Shown here: positions 20,300 to 30,724 of the stretch, in pieces
Layout: every line of letters begins with the position of its first letter
How positions within the stretch are numbered: the stretch's first letter is position 1
Source of the DNA: an uncultured beta proteobacterium
Lineage (GTDB): Bacteria > Pseudomonadota > Gammaproteobacteria > Burkholderiales > Burkholderiaceae_C
DNA: 64,000 nucleotides
NCBI GenBank assembly: GCA_903832285.1
Contig: CAILAY010000139.1
Coordinates: 1 to 64,000, forward strand
Direction of reading: 5' to 3'
Program-made: the position numbers and the translations under genes
The notes under the pieces: model-generated
Database searches by the model: none
What the model was told of the DNA's origin: nothing
What the model saw: only the letters and a program-made list of their open reading frames with translations

Positions 20300-20740
20300 A
20301 TGAAATCTGTCCACAAGTCCGTTTTGATCTGGTACAGCGCCGAAGAAATGTTTGCTCTGGTCACCGACATCGACCGCTACCCGCAGTTTCTGCCCTGGTG
20401 CGATCATGCCCACGCATCGAGCAACGATGATCTCACGGTGTCCGCTGAAATCGGTATCGCTTTCAGCGGCATCCGTCAGACTTTCAGCACGCTCAATGCC
20501 CATGTGAGCGGCCGTCAGGTCGCCATGAAACTGGTTCATGGCCCGTTCTCCGAACTCTCGGGGACGTGGGATTTCACGCCGCTGGGCGACGAAATGCAGC
20601 GCGCTTGCCGGGTCGAATTGAGCCTGTCCTACGGGTTCTCCAATGCGGCACTGGGCAAACTGGTGGGACCGGTGTTCGACAAGATTGCCGCCAGCATGGT
20701 GGATGCCTTTGTGAAGCGCGCGGAACAGGTTTATGGTTGA
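20300..20740 (+). CDS. ratA: RatA/COQ10-like START-domain protein
   Basis: Type II RatA-family protein of 146 residues (SRPBCC/START fold). Landmarks are [34 protein letters not shown] and the C-terminal helix [13 protein letters not shown]. In E. coli the homologue blocks 70S assembly; in mitochondria COQ10 binds ubiquinone. Which role applies here is not settled by sequence. The start at 20300 is chosen over the open upstream frame because it aligns with the family start. It overlaps rnfH by 8 nt, the usual ratAB arrangement. Confidence 0.88.
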   Translation: MKSVHKSVLIWYSAEEMFALVTDIDRYPQFLPWCDHAHASSNDDLTVSAEIGIAFSGIRQTFSTLNAHVSGRQVAMKLVHGPFSELSGTWDFTPLGDEMQRACRVELSLSYGFSNAALGKLVGPVFDKIAASMVDAFVKRAEQVYG

Positions 20741-21086
20741 GCCCGAGACCGAAATGCTGTCGGTCTGTGTGGTGTATTCCCCGCAGGCCCGGACCGTGCA
20801 TGAATATCCGATGAACGTGCCAAGCGGCACGACCGTGCTGGATGCGCTGGAGCGCAGTGGCCTGGAAGAAGTTTTGGCGATCGCCGCCAGCCACCCTGAC
20901 TGCGTGGGCGTCTGGGGGCGCAAGGTAAGTCCAGGACAAGCGCTGAGAGACGGCGATCGCATCGAGATCTACCGTTCGCTTCGGGTCGATCCCAAGGTGG
21001 CGCGCCGGGAGCGTTTTCAGAAGCAGGGCGCAGGCACCGCGGGACTGTTCGCGAATCGTCGCAACAACGCCAAGCCGGGCTACTGA
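20733..21086 (+). CDS. rnfH: RnfH/RatB family ubiquitin-like protein
   Basis: Beta-grasp protein of 117 residues. The core [32 protein letters not shown] has the family layout, with VGVWGRKV and [22 protein letters not shown] (the RPLxxDPKxxRR signature). The C-terminal tail is basic. It was once proposed as the antitoxin partner of RatA, and the biochemical role is still unclear. Eight-nt overlap with ratA implies coupled translation. Confidence 0.9.
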   Translation: MVEPETEMLSVCVVYSPQARTVHEYPMNVPSGTTVLDALERSGLEEVLAIAASHPDCVGVWGRKVSPGQALRDGDRIEIYRSLRVDPKVARRERFQKQGAGTAGLFANRRNNAKPGY

Positions 21087-21101
21087 GCGGGCACAAGCCT
21101 G

Positions 21102-21590
21102 CTAGCTGCAGTCACTGTGGACGATCGCCTGCAGGCGGTCAATCTCCGTCGCCCGGCTGGCGTCGGTGATGGGTTCCAGATCGCCGCTGGCGTTGGGCAC
21201 CTTCATGCGCACACCGGACTTCAGAACGGTCATCGTGCTGCGCGCCCGCTCGCAGTTTTGCGCCCGGTCCTGGGCCACCTTGTCCGTCACGGATTTGCGT
21301 TTCGCACTCTCTTCCTCGTCAGCCTGCTTCTTTCGGGCTTCCAGGACCGGATCCTTACCCACTGGTCTGGGCGCTGGGGCTGTGCTGGCGGGCACCTCTG
21401 GTCCCGGGATAGCCGAAACACGGCTGGATCCGGCGGGCTGTTTGAGAATATTTTTCGGCGGAACATCGGGCGGAGGAGCCCGGTCGCTGTACACCTTTCG
21501 GCCATCCTGGTCGATCCATTGCCACTGCGCGATCACCGAAATGGGAAAGGCGAAGGCCAGCACTAGCGGGAACATGCGAATCATCTTCAT
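21102..21590 (-). CDS. DUF4124 domain-containing secreted protein
   Basis: Exported protein of 162 residues. A signal peptide (MKMIRMFPLVLAFAFPISVIA) is followed directly by the DUF4124 module (QWQWIDQDGRKVYSDRAPP), common in betaproteobacterial envelope proteins. A Pro/Ala-rich linker (about 60-85) leads to a charged helical C-terminus with two Cys (CERARS... and HSDCS) that could form a disulphide. Divergent from guaB; this neighbour pair is common in Burkholderiales. Function unknown. Confidence 0.85.
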   Translation of the reverse strand: MKMIRMFPLVLAFAFPISVIAQWQWIDQDGRKVYSDRAPPPDVPPKNILKQPAGSSRVSAIPGPEVPASTAPAPRPVGKDPVLEARKKQADEEESAKRKSVTDKVAQDRAQNCERARSTMTVLKSGVRMKVPNASGDLEPITDASRATEIDRLQAIVHSDCS

Positions 21591-21603
21591 ACACCCAGTT
21601 TAG

Positions 21604-23214
<1,611 letters not shown>

Positions 23215-23217
23215 TCT

Positions 23218-23317
23218 TCGTAGGTCGGGGTAGTCGCAGGTCGGGTCAACGCGGCGTAACCCGACAAATTCAGAAGTCGGTTTACGCCCTCGGTTTCGCC
23301 CCACCTACAACCTACGA
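23218..23317. repeat. Intergenic palindromic repeat element between guaB and guaA
   Basis: A 100-bp element bounded by inverted termini TCGTAGG (23218-23224) and CCTACGA (23311-23317). It contains GGTCGGG and ACCCGAC arms around CAACGCGGCGTA (about 23239-23264), plus further GTCGG/CCCAC segments. It looks like the GTAGGTCGGGTTACGC-type intergenic repeats scattered in many proteobacterial genomes. It nearly fills the guaB-guaA gap and could affect readthrough or mRNA stability between the two GMP-synthesis genes. Only one copy is seen here. Confidence 0.65.
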
Positions 23318-23337
23318 CGCTTCAACTGATTTAAGCC

Positions 23338-24945
23338 ATGCATCAAAAAATTCTGATCCTCGACTTCGGCTCCCAGGTCACGCAACTGATTGCGCGCCGG
23401 GTGCGGGAAGCCCACGTTTTTTGCGAGGTTCATCCCTGCGATGTCAGCGATGATTGGGTTCGTGCCTACGCCAAAGACGGCCTGCTCATGGGCGTGATCC
23501 TCTCCGGCAGCCACGCCAGTCTGTGGGAAGACGAAACCCTGAGGGCGCCATCCTCGATTTTTGAACTGGGGATTCCAATTCTGGGCATTTGCTTCGGCAT
23601 GTACGCGATTGCAGAGGCACTTGGCGGCAAGGTCGAGGGCGGACACAAGCGCGAGTTCGGTTACGCAGAAGTCCGGGCACGCGGACACACCCGCCTGTTT
23701 GACGGCATTCAGGACTACACCACGCCCGAAGGCCACGGCATGCTGCATGTGTGGATGAGCCACGGCGACAACGTGACGGAAATGCCACCGGGATTCAAGG
23801 TCATGGCGAGCACCGACAGTTGCCCGATTGCCGGCATGGCCGATGAAGAGCGTCGTATTTACGCCGTGCAGTTCCACCCGGAAGTCACACACACGAAGCA
23901 GGGTCAGGCCATTCTGGATCGCTTTGTGATCGACATCTGCGGTGCCCGCACGGACTGGATCATGGGTGACTACATCGCCGAGGCAGTGGAGAAGATACGC
24001 ACCCAGGTGGGTACGGAAGAGGTCATCCTGGGTCTGTCGGGTGGCGTCGATTCCAGCGTGGCTGCCACGCTCATCCATCGCGCCATCGGCGACCAGCTGA
24101 CCTGCGTCTTTGTCGACCACGGTCTGCTGCGCCTGCATGAGGGCGACATGGTGATGGACATGTTTGTCGGCAAGCTGCACGCCAAGGTGGTGCGGGTCGA
24201 TGCCGAAGCGCAGTTCCTGGGGCAACTCGCCGGTGTGAGTGAGCCTGAGGCCAAACGCAAGATCATCGGGCGCGAGTTTGTCGAGGTGTTCAAGGCGGCA
24301 GCCGCCAAGCTCAAAGGTGAGCAGAATCGGCATGTGGCCTGGCTGGCTCAGGGAACGATCTACCCGGACGTGATCGAATCCGGCGGCGCCAAGAACAAGA
24401 AGGCGGTGACCATCAAGAGCCACCATAACGTCGGTGGTCTGCCCGAGCAGCTGGGCCTGAAGCTGCTTGAGCCGCTGCGTGAATTGTTCAAGGACGAGGT
24501 GCGCGAACTCGGTGTGGCGCTGGGCTTGCCGCACGGCATGGTGTACCGCCATCCCTTCCCGGGGCCGGGACTGGGCGTGCGAATCCTGGGCGAAGTGAAG
24601 AAGGAATACGCCGACCTGCTGCGCCGTGCCGACGCCATCTTCATCGAGGAATTGCACAACTTCAAGAACGAGGCGGGCAAGAGCTGGTATGAGCTGACCA
24701 GTCAGGCCTTCACCGTGTTCCTGCCGGTGAAGAGCGTGGGCGTGATGGGCGACGGCCGAACCTACGACTACGTGGTGGCGTTGCGCGCCGTGCAGACCAG
24801 CGACTTCATGACCGCGGACTGGGCCGAGCTGCCCTACGCGTTGCTGAAGAAGGTGTCCAGCCGCATCATCAACGAAGTGCGCGGCATCAACCGTGTCACC
24901 TACGATGTCTCGAGCAAGCCGCCAGCAACGATAGAGTGGGAATAG
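23338..24945 (+). CDS. guaA: GMP synthase (glutamine-hydrolysing)
   Basis: Converts XMP to GMP with ATP and glutamine; 535 residues. The class I amidotransferase domain (about 4-205) has nucleophile Cys85 in GICFGMYA and the His-Glu pair in QFHPEVTHT. The ATP pyrophosphatase domain has P-loop SGGVDSSV, and the C-terminal dimerisation domain ends in the conserved PPATIEWE. The nucleophile elbow has Phe where many homologues have Tyr, a mild variant. It follows guaB as usual. Confidence 0.97.
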   Translation: MHQKILILDFGSQVTQLIARRVREAHVFCEVHPCDVSDDWVRAYAKDGLLMGVILSGSHASLWEDETLRAPSSIFELGIPILGICFGMYAIAEALGGKVEGGHKREFGYAEVRARGHTRLFDGIQDYTTPEGHGMLHVWMSHGDNVTEMPPGFKVMASTDSCPIAGMADEERRIYAVQFHPEVTHTKQGQAILDRFVIDICGARTDWIMGDYIAEAVEKIRTQVGTEEVILGLSGGVDSSVAATLIHRAIGDQLTCVFVDHGLLRLHEGDMVMDMFVGKLHAKVVRVDAEAQFLGQLAGVSEPEAKRKIIGREFVEVFKAAAAKLKGEQNRHVAWLAQGTIYPDVIESGGAKNKKAVTIKSHHNVGGLPEQLGLKLLEPLRELFKDEVRELGVALGLPHGMVYRHPFPGPGLGVRILGEVKKEYADLLRRADAIFIEELHNFKNEAGKSWYELTSQAFTVFLPVKSVGVMGDGRTYDYVVALRAVQTSDFMTADWAELPYALLKKVSSRIINEVRGINRVTYDVSSKPPATIEWE

Positions 24946-24994
24946 GCTTGGCGGTGTCTGATGCTATTTATATTTCATTGAAGACACGGGGAGT

Positions 24995-25642
24995 ATGAGC
25001 ATGTATATGCCACCACAATTCGCAGCCAAGGACCGCACGCTCGCGCTTGAGTTGATGCGCTCCCACGCTTTTGCCAGCCTCATCAGCAACGACGACGAGG
25101 GCACGCCCTTTGTGTCGCACATACCGCTGCACCTGGAAGATCGCACGGCCGCCGGGGCGCAGGCCAACAGCGACTGGGTGCTGCTGGGCCATGTGGCAAA
25201 GGGTAATGCCCACTGGCGCTACCTGGCGTCGCGGCCGCGGGCGCTGGTCACGTTCCTGGGGCCGCACGCCTTCATGTCCACGCGTGTCTATCCCGATCTG
25301 GTGCGGGTTCCTACCTGGAGCTATCTGGCGGTGCATTGCACGGTGCAGGCGACCTTGATCACCGAGCCCGAAGCGAAGGACCGCTTGCTGAAGACGCTGA
25401 TTGCTGACCACGATCCCGCCTACGCGGATCAGTGGCGCAGCCTGAGCGAAGACTATGCCGACAAGATGCTGTCGGCCATTGTTGGATTCGAATTGCAGGT
25501 GATCGACATGCAGTGCAAGATCAAGCTCAATCAGCATCGTCCCGAATCTCACGCCGGCATGCACGCGATCTATGCCGCCGGTAGCGAGGACGAACGCGCG
25601 CTGGCGCAGTGGATGCAACGACTGGGTTTGGTGGCTGCATAG
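24995..25642 (+). CDS. PaiB-like FMN-binding regulator family protein
   Basis: Protein of 215 residues of the PaiB family (FMN-binding split-barrel). The N-terminus MYMPPQFAAKD and the FASLISNDDEGTPFVSHIPL strand are characteristic, with WRYLASRPRALVTFLGPHAFMS and VPTWSYLAVH (the NYxxVH-like motif). In Bacillus PaiB represses sporulation and protease genes, but most homologues are uncharacterised and may be flavin-binding enzymes. A good GGGGAG box precedes the ATG. It is transcribed with guaA upstream and tadA downstream. Confidence 0.85.
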   Translation: MSMYMPPQFAAKDRTLALELMRSHAFASLISNDDEGTPFVSHIPLHLEDRTAAGAQANSDWVLLGHVAKGNAHWRYLASRPRALVTFLGPHAFMSTRVYPDLVRVPTWSYLAVHCTVQATLITEPEAKDRLLKTLIADHDPAYADQWRSLSEDYADKMLSAIVGFELQVIDMQCKIKLNQHRPESHAGMHAIYAAGSEDERALAQWMQRLGLVAA

Positions 25643-25662
25643 TCTGACAACAGGTTCGCGGC

Positions 25663-26697
25663 ATGACCGATTCCGATTTCATGCACGCCGCGCTCGCGCT
25701 CGCGCGCGAGGCGCAATCTGAGGGCGAGGTTCCGGTGGGCGCGGTGGTGGTGAAAGACGGCGTGGTGATTGCGACCGGGCGCAATGCCCCGATCAGCGCG
25801 AAGGATCCTAGCGCGCATGCCGAAATTGTGGCCCTGCGCGCCGCCGCCAAAGCGCTGGGAAATTACCGACTGGAAGGCTGCGAATTGTTCGTGACGCTGG
25901 AACCCTGCGCCATGTGCGCCGGTGCCATGTTGCACAGCCGACTGCAACGCGTGGTTTATGGTGCCGGCGACCCCAAAACGGGTGCCGCCGGATCGGTGCT
26001 GAACCTGTTCTCGCAGCCTGAACTGAATCACCAGACGCGGGTGCAAGGCAACGTATTAGCCGAAGAATGTGGCGCCTTGCTGCAGAGATTTTTCCGTGGC
26101 AAACGGGAGACCTCGAAGGCGAGCGCTTCTGCGCTTCGGGAAGACGCGCTGCGCACACCCGATGCCCGCTTCAAGGACCTCACCGACTATCCCTGGCAGC
26201 CTCACTATCTGAGCGATCTGCCCAGCCTGGCCGGACTGCGTTTGCATTACCTGGATGAAGCCGGATCGGCCAATCCAACGTTGACCTACCTGTGTCTGCA
26301 CGGCCCTGCAAGTTGGAGCTATGGGTTCCGTGAGCAGATCCCGGTGTGGCTGCAGGCAGGGCATCGTGTGCTGGCTCCGGATCTGATCGGATTTGGCAAA
26401 AGCGACAAGCCCAAGAAGGAAGAGTTTCACAGGTTGGACTGGCACCGCGACGTGCTGAGTGAGTTTGTGCGCCGTCTGGACCTGCGCCAGATTGTGCTGG
26501 TGACGACGCCCTGGAGTGCCCTTTTGGACCTGCGCGCGACCGCCGCCGAGCGCTACCTCCGAATCGAGTTGATGGCCGCTGCGCAATTCCTTGCCGGAGC
26601 GGGCGACGATGCCCCTTATCCCGACCGGGGACACCGAGCCGCACTGCGCGCTTTCGCCGCGGATTCACCTGTGGCGATGCGATACTCACAGGCATGA
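25663..26697 (+). CDS. tadA: tRNA adenosine(34) deaminase TadA fused to a degenerate haloalkane-dehalogenase-like domain
   Basis: 344 residues against about 150-170 for normal TadA. Residues 1-147 are a complete zinc deaminase that makes inosine at tRNA wobble position 34: His52 and Glu54 in AHAEI and Cys82/Cys85 in PCAMC. From about 165 the sequence resembles the start of haloalkane dehalogenases (TPDARFKDL, HYLSDL, LRLHYLDE, LCLHG, WSYGFREQIPVW, APDLIGFGKSDKP). The nucleophile segment, normally VQDWGG, reads VTTPWSA, so the catalytic Asp is gone. About 40 residues later the sequence jumps to a GDDAPYPDRGHRAALRAF segment and stops. The second half therefore looks internally deleted and catalytically dead. 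The end overlaps the carboxypeptidase start by 4 nt. Confidence 0.88.
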   Translation: MTDSDFMHAALALAREAQSEGEVPVGAVVVKDGVVIATGRNAPISAKDPSAHAEIVALRAAAKALGNYRLEGCELFVTLEPCAMCAGAMLHSRLQRVVYGAGDPKTGAAGSVLNLFSQPELNHQTRVQGNVLAEECGALLQRFFRGKRETSKASASALREDALRTPDARFKDLTDYPWQPHYLSDLPSLAGLRLHYLDEAGSANPTLTYLCLHGPASWSYGFREQIPVWLQAGHRVLAPDLIGFGKSDKPKKEEFHRLDWHRDVLSEFVRRLDLRQIVLVTTPWSALLDLRATAAERYLRIELMAAAQFLAGAGDDAPYPDRGHRAALRAFAADSPVAMRYSQA

Positions 26698-27626
26698 GCC
26701 ACATCTACATCTATTCGCCCTCGACTGCGGTGCGCGACAAGGCCGCGTTCAAACGCGGCATTCGGCATTTGAAGGAGCAGGGACACGAGGTTGAAATCGA
26801 TCGCAATGCGCTCTCCAGTGCCATGCGTTTTGCCGGTGACGATGAGACGCGACTGGCTGCCATTCACCGCGCTGCTGCCAGCGGCGCAGACGTCGCCATG
26901 ATCGCACGCGGCGGCTACGGTCTGACACGCATCCTGCCATTTGTTCAGTACAAGAGTGTGGCCACGGCGATAGCACGCGGCACGCAGTTTGTGGGCTTCA
27001 GCGACTTCACCGCCCTGCAACTCGGCCTGCTTTCCAAGACCGATGCCGTGACTTGGGCCGGCCCTTCGGTGTGCGATGACTTCGGGGCGCAGGTGGAAGA
27101 AGATGGCGCGCCCGACATCGTGATGCAGGCCTGCTTTGACGATTTCCTGCTGGGCCAGGGAGAGGGCGCGGGCTGGCGGGTAACTGCCGAGCGCGGCACA
27201 CCCGTTGCCGCTGATCTTGAAGTTCGCAAGGCGCTGCTGTGGGGCGGGAATCTCGCGGTTCTGGTGTCGCTGTTGGGCACGCCCTATTTTCCCAAGGTCA
27301 AGGGCGGCATCCTGTTTTTGGAAGACGTCGGCGAGCATCCTTACCGTCTGGAGCGCATGCTGACCCAGTTGCTGCACTCAGGCATCCTGGCGCGGCAAAA
27401 AGCACTGGTGCTGGGCCAGTTCACGGCGTACAAGGCCGCACCCAACGACAAGGGTTTCAAAATGGAGACCGTGGTGCAATGGCTGCGCAGTCATCTCAAC
27501 ATCCCGGTGCTGACAAACCTGCCCATGGGACACGTGCCCACAAAGGTGATGTTGCCGGTGGGACGCAAGGTGAGTCTCACGCTGCATCAGCGCGACGCCT
27601 TTCTGCTGTGGGAACATGGCCATTGA
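26694..27626 (+). CDS. ldcA: LD-carboxypeptidase (S66 family, LdcA-like)
   Basis: Cytoplasmic serine peptidase of 310 residues that trims the L,D-bond of muropeptide tetrapeptides in murein recycling. The S66 triad is visible: Ser103 in GFSDFTAL, Glu210 in LFLEDVGE and His280 in MGHVPTK. The ARGGYGLTRILP motif (about 71-81) is conserved. The length matches E. coli LdcA (304). The ATGA overlap with tadA implies coupled translation. Related MccF enzymes cleave microcin C-type compounds, but the size and context favour LdcA. Confidence 0.9.
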   Translation: MSHIYIYSPSTAVRDKAAFKRGIRHLKEQGHEVEIDRNALSSAMRFAGDDETRLAAIHRAAASGADVAMIARGGYGLTRILPFVQYKSVATAIARGTQFVGFSDFTALQLGLLSKTDAVTWAGPSVCDDFGAQVEEDGAPDIVMQACFDDFLLGQGEGAGWRVTAERGTPVAADLEVRKALLWGGNLAVLVSLLGTPYFPKVKGGILFLEDVGEHPYRLERMLTQLLHSGILARQKALVLGQFTAYKAAPNDKGFKMETVVQWLRSHLNIPVLTNLPMGHVPTKVMLPVGRKVSLTLHQRDAFLLWEHGH

Positions 27627-27728
27627 ATCGGTTCAGGTTGCAGCCTACAACTTGATTTCCAGCGCAGTTCGCAAGGTCGCCGTGGACGCTAGACGCTGGC
27701 GCTGCGGTCCATTGGCGTGAATCCTAAG

Positions 27729-30017
27729 TCATGGTCCGATTGCCGGGTTTGCGATAGAGGCTTGCGGCGTCGGCCGGAATGGCACTTCAAGGTCCAGCGT
27801 GCGGACGGCGCCCGACTCCACAAATTCGTCCATCATCCAGTCTCCCTGCACCCGGTTTACGCCCGTGGGCTGCGGGATGAAGGAAGGTGGCCTGTTGGCC
27901 AGATTCACCCGCATGTAGTCGATCCAGATCGGCAGGGCGACGGTTGCACCAAACTCGCGCCCGCCCAGGGACTGCGGCTCGTCGTAGCCCATCCAGGCCA
28001 CGGCCGTGGTCGCGCCGCTGTAACCTGCAAACCATCCGTCCACGGCTTCGCTGCTGGTGCCGGTCTTGCCCGCCAAGTCGCTTCGTGCAAGATTTGCTGT
28101 GGCCGAGACGCCGGTGCCGGTGGCAGTGACCTCCTGCAGCATGCTGTTCATGATGAAGGCATTGCGCGCATCCAGCACACGCACGCTCTCGGGCCCCAAC
28201 GCAGCAGGTTTGGCTTCAAACAGCACCGTACCGCGCCCGTCCACCACTTTTTGAATCAGATTTGGCGTAATTTGGTAGCCGCCATTGGCAAACGATGAGT
28301 AGGCCACCGCCATTTGCAGGGGCGTTACCGAACCCGTGCCCAAGGTCAGCGTGTAGTTCAGCGGATGTTTTCCCGGATCAAAACCAAAACGTGCCAAAAA
28401 GTCGTGCGCGTACTGCGGGGTGATGGCGCGCAACAGCCGCACCGCAGCGACGTTCTTGGACTGCGCCAGCGCGGTACGCAAGGTGATGGGGCCGTCGTAC
28501 GCTCCGTCATCATTTTGCGGTTGCCAGGACGGGCCACCACCGGTCTCGACACTGCTGAGCAGTAACGGCGCATCGTTGACCAAGGTGCCGGGCGAAAAAC
28601 CTTTTTCCAGCGCAGCCGAGTAGATGAAGGGCTTGATGGCCGAGCCGGGCTGGCGCCAAGCCTGTGTCACGTGATTGAACTGGCTGGCGTTGAAATCAAA
28701 GCCGCCCACCAGCGCTCGAAAAGCACCCGTCTGGTTGTTCAGCGCCACAAGGGCGGCGCCAACGGTGGGCAACTGGGTTACGCGCCAATCGCCTTTGGCT
28801 TCTCTGACAACGCGGATCAGGGAACCCGGCCTGATCTTGAGTGACCTGCTGGCGCGCGCCGCCAGCGCCGGTGCCGCCAGCCTCAGGCCATCGGCGGCGA
28901 TGTCGATTTCGTCACCGTTGGCCAAAACCGCGTGCAGGCTCCTTGCGTTGACGCTCAGGGCCACAGCAGCCATCAGCTTGTCGCTCGCCGGGTGCCTTTG
29001 CAGTGCCTCGTCCAGCGCCTTCTTGCGCGCAGTTGCGCTCCCGGGCAGGGCGATAAAGTCTTCGGGGCCGCGGTACCCGTGGCGCTGGTCATAGGCCAGC
29101 AAGTTGCGCCGAACACTTTCGTAAGCGGCGTCCTGCTCTGCGGCCACGAGCGTGGTGTAGACACTCATGCCATTGGTGTAGATGTTGTCCTTGAACTGTG
29201 CATACATGGCCTGACGCACCATTTCGGCCACGTAGGGGGCGTGGCTGTTGTAGGACGGTCCGTCAGTGATGACGTGCAAATCTTCCGTGAACGCAGCCTG
29301 GTACTGTGCATCGGTGATGTAGCCCAGGTGCAGCATGCGCTTGAGCACAAGCTGCTGACGCAGCCTGGCGCGCTTGGGATTGACCACAGGATTGACGCTG
29401 GCCGGGGACTGGGGCAGGCCGGCCAACATGGCCGCCTGTGCCAGACTCAAGTCCCTCAGGGCTTTGCCAAAGTAGATGCGCGCCGCAATGCCAAAACCGT
29501 AGGCCCTTTGCCCGAGGTAGATCTGGTTCATGTAGAGCTCCAGAATCTGATCCTTGGTGAGCGTGCTTTCGATCTTGTATGCCAGCATCACTTCGGTCAA
29601 CTTGCGCGAGAACAGCTTGTCCTTGGTGAGAAAGAAGTCTCGCGCCACCTGCATCGTGATGGTGGAGGCGCCCTGCTTGAGTCCACCCGATAGATCGGCC
29701 ACCACGGCACGCGCCACGCCCTTGTAGTCCACGCCGCCGTGTTCGTAAAAGCGCGAATCCTCTATCGCCAGCAGTGCCTGCTTCTGAATAAGAGGAATGT
29801 CCTTCAAAGGCATGAAGTCGCGACGCTCAGGACCAAACTCGCCAATGAGCACGTTGTCGCTGGTGTAGATGCGCAGCGGAATCTTGGGTTTGTATTCGAC
29901 CAGGGCCTCCAGACTCGGCAAGTCCAAAGGGGTGGCGGCGTGTGTGAAAGGCAGCGCCAGAGCTGCGGCGCTGATCAGCGTCAGCCGCAGCGCTGCGGCG
30001 ACAAGAAAATGCTTCAA
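27729..30017 (-). CDS. mrcA: Class A penicillin-binding protein (PBP1A type)
   Basis: Bifunctional peptidoglycan synthase, 762 residues. The GT51 glycosyltransferase domain (about 50-225) has catalytic Glu86 in AIEDSRFYEHGG, then QGASTITMQVAR and LTKDQILELYMNQIYLG. A PCB_OB domain lies at about 310-410. The transpeptidase has Ser459 in GSAIKPF, SKN in AQSKNVA and the KTG box in AGKTGTS. The only start compatible with the frame is the TTG at 30017, since a stop lies a few codons further upstream and no ATG or GTG intervenes. This leaves a very short cytoplasmic tail and one hydrophobic anchor (about 4-27) ending in THA-A, which could be cleavable. It is shorter than typical PBP1A (about 780-850). 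mrcA is assigned by similarity of domain order. Confidence 0.9.
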   Translation of the reverse strand: MKHFLVAAALRLTLISAAALALPFTHAATPLDLPSLEALVEYKPKIPLRIYTSDNVLIGEFGPERRDFMPLKDIPLIQKQALLAIEDSRFYEHGGVDYKGVARAVVADLSGGLKQGASTITMQVARDFFLTKDKLFSRKLTEVMLAYKIESTLTKDQILELYMNQIYLGQRAYGFGIAARIYFGKALRDLSLAQAAMLAGLPQSPASVNPVVNPKRARLRQQLVLKRMLHLGYITDAQYQAAFTEDLHVITDGPSYNSHAPYVAEMVRQAMYAQFKDNIYTNGMSVYTTLVAAEQDAAYESVRRNLLAYDQRHGYRGPEDFIALPGSATARKKALDEALQRHPASDKLMAAVALSVNARSLHAVLANGDEIDIAADGLRLAAPALAARASRSLKIRPGSLIRVVREAKGDWRVTQLPTVGAALVALNNQTGAFRALVGGFDFNASQFNHVTQAWRQPGSAIKPFIYSAALEKGFSPGTLVNDAPLLLSSVETGGGPSWQPQNDDGAYDGPITLRTALAQSKNVAAVRLLRAITPQYAHDFLARFGFDPGKHPLNYTLTLGTGSVTPLQMAVAYSSFANGGYQITPNLIQKVVDGRGTVLFEAKPAALGPESVRVLDARNAFIMNSMLQEVTATGTGVSATANLARSDLAGKTGTSSEAVDGWFAGYSGATTAVAWMGYDEPQSLGGREFGATVALPIWIDYMRVNLANRPPSFIPQPTGVNRVQGDWMMDEFVESGAVRTLDLEVPFRPTPQASIANPAIGP

Positions 30018-30724
30018 GTGGAGGGTTTTGATTTTGATGACGGTGCGGTACCGGGGACTGCGATGGGTATTCTAATTTCAACCACTGTCCAGTTTTACTT
30101 TCGACCGTCAGGGGTCACAAAATAGCCCTCCAGATTTACCCATCACTTCACTCTGGATACTGGAAACCAAGTGGTGAAATCGCGGCCTGAGGCGGGTCCG
30201 CGAACTACCCCCGCAACCTCCGCAGTCCAACGTGGAAGTCGGGCCGGTCCGGACTGGTTAGCGACAAGAAGGATGCGAACGACATCATTTGGCGCAACAA
30301 GGCAATGGCCTCCTATGACGTATCGGCAGAGTTGGCAAAGGTGAAGGCCAAAGTACGAGTGGTCGGCGTGGTTGAGGACGAGTTGTTCCCGCCCAAGGAG
30401 GCGATCCAGCCGATCGCAGATGGCATTCCCGGTGCCAAGGCATTCTTCTACGAGTCGCAGTTGGGCCACATCGGTTGTGCGGTTCACATTGGCAAGGCGA
30501 ATGCAGCCATTCTGGATCACATTGCCAACGCCGAAGCGAATTGAAGCGGCCTGGCTCACGGCCACTGTCTATATCCGACGTGACGGAGTTGCTGGCGCAT
30601 GGCTGTAAACCGATGCCTGACGCGGATAGGCCAACCCCAAACGACTGAAATCGTCAAGGTTTGTGTGCAGCATCGCGCTGGTTGCACCGCAATGCGACAC
30701 ACTTTTCGGAAGTCTTGATCGCCG
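30018..30724. other. 707-bp region without an intact gene
   Basis: The first 245 bp hold the leader of the minus-strand penicillin-binding protein and no recognised motif. A relic of an alpha/beta hydrolase occupies 30263-30544 (separate entry). From 30545 to 30724, past the 3' end of the catalase-like gene, I see no open frame with family resemblance and no terminator with a T-tract. Confidence 0.5.
30263..30544 (+). pseudogene. C-terminal remnant of an alpha/beta hydrolase (homoserine O-acetyltransferase-like)
   Basis: About 94 codons in one frame match the last third of MetX-like alpha/beta hydrolases: DANDIIWRNKAM, then DVSAELAKVKAKVRVVGV, DELFPP, IQPIADGIPGAKAF, and GHIGCAVHIG with the C-terminal catalytic His and the Asp of DELFPP both present. 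The nucleophile-bearing N-terminal two thirds are missing, and upstream sequence in this frame is not recognisable. There is no RBS before the internal ATG at 30305. It is best read as debris left by a deletion next to the redox cluster. Confidence 0.7.
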
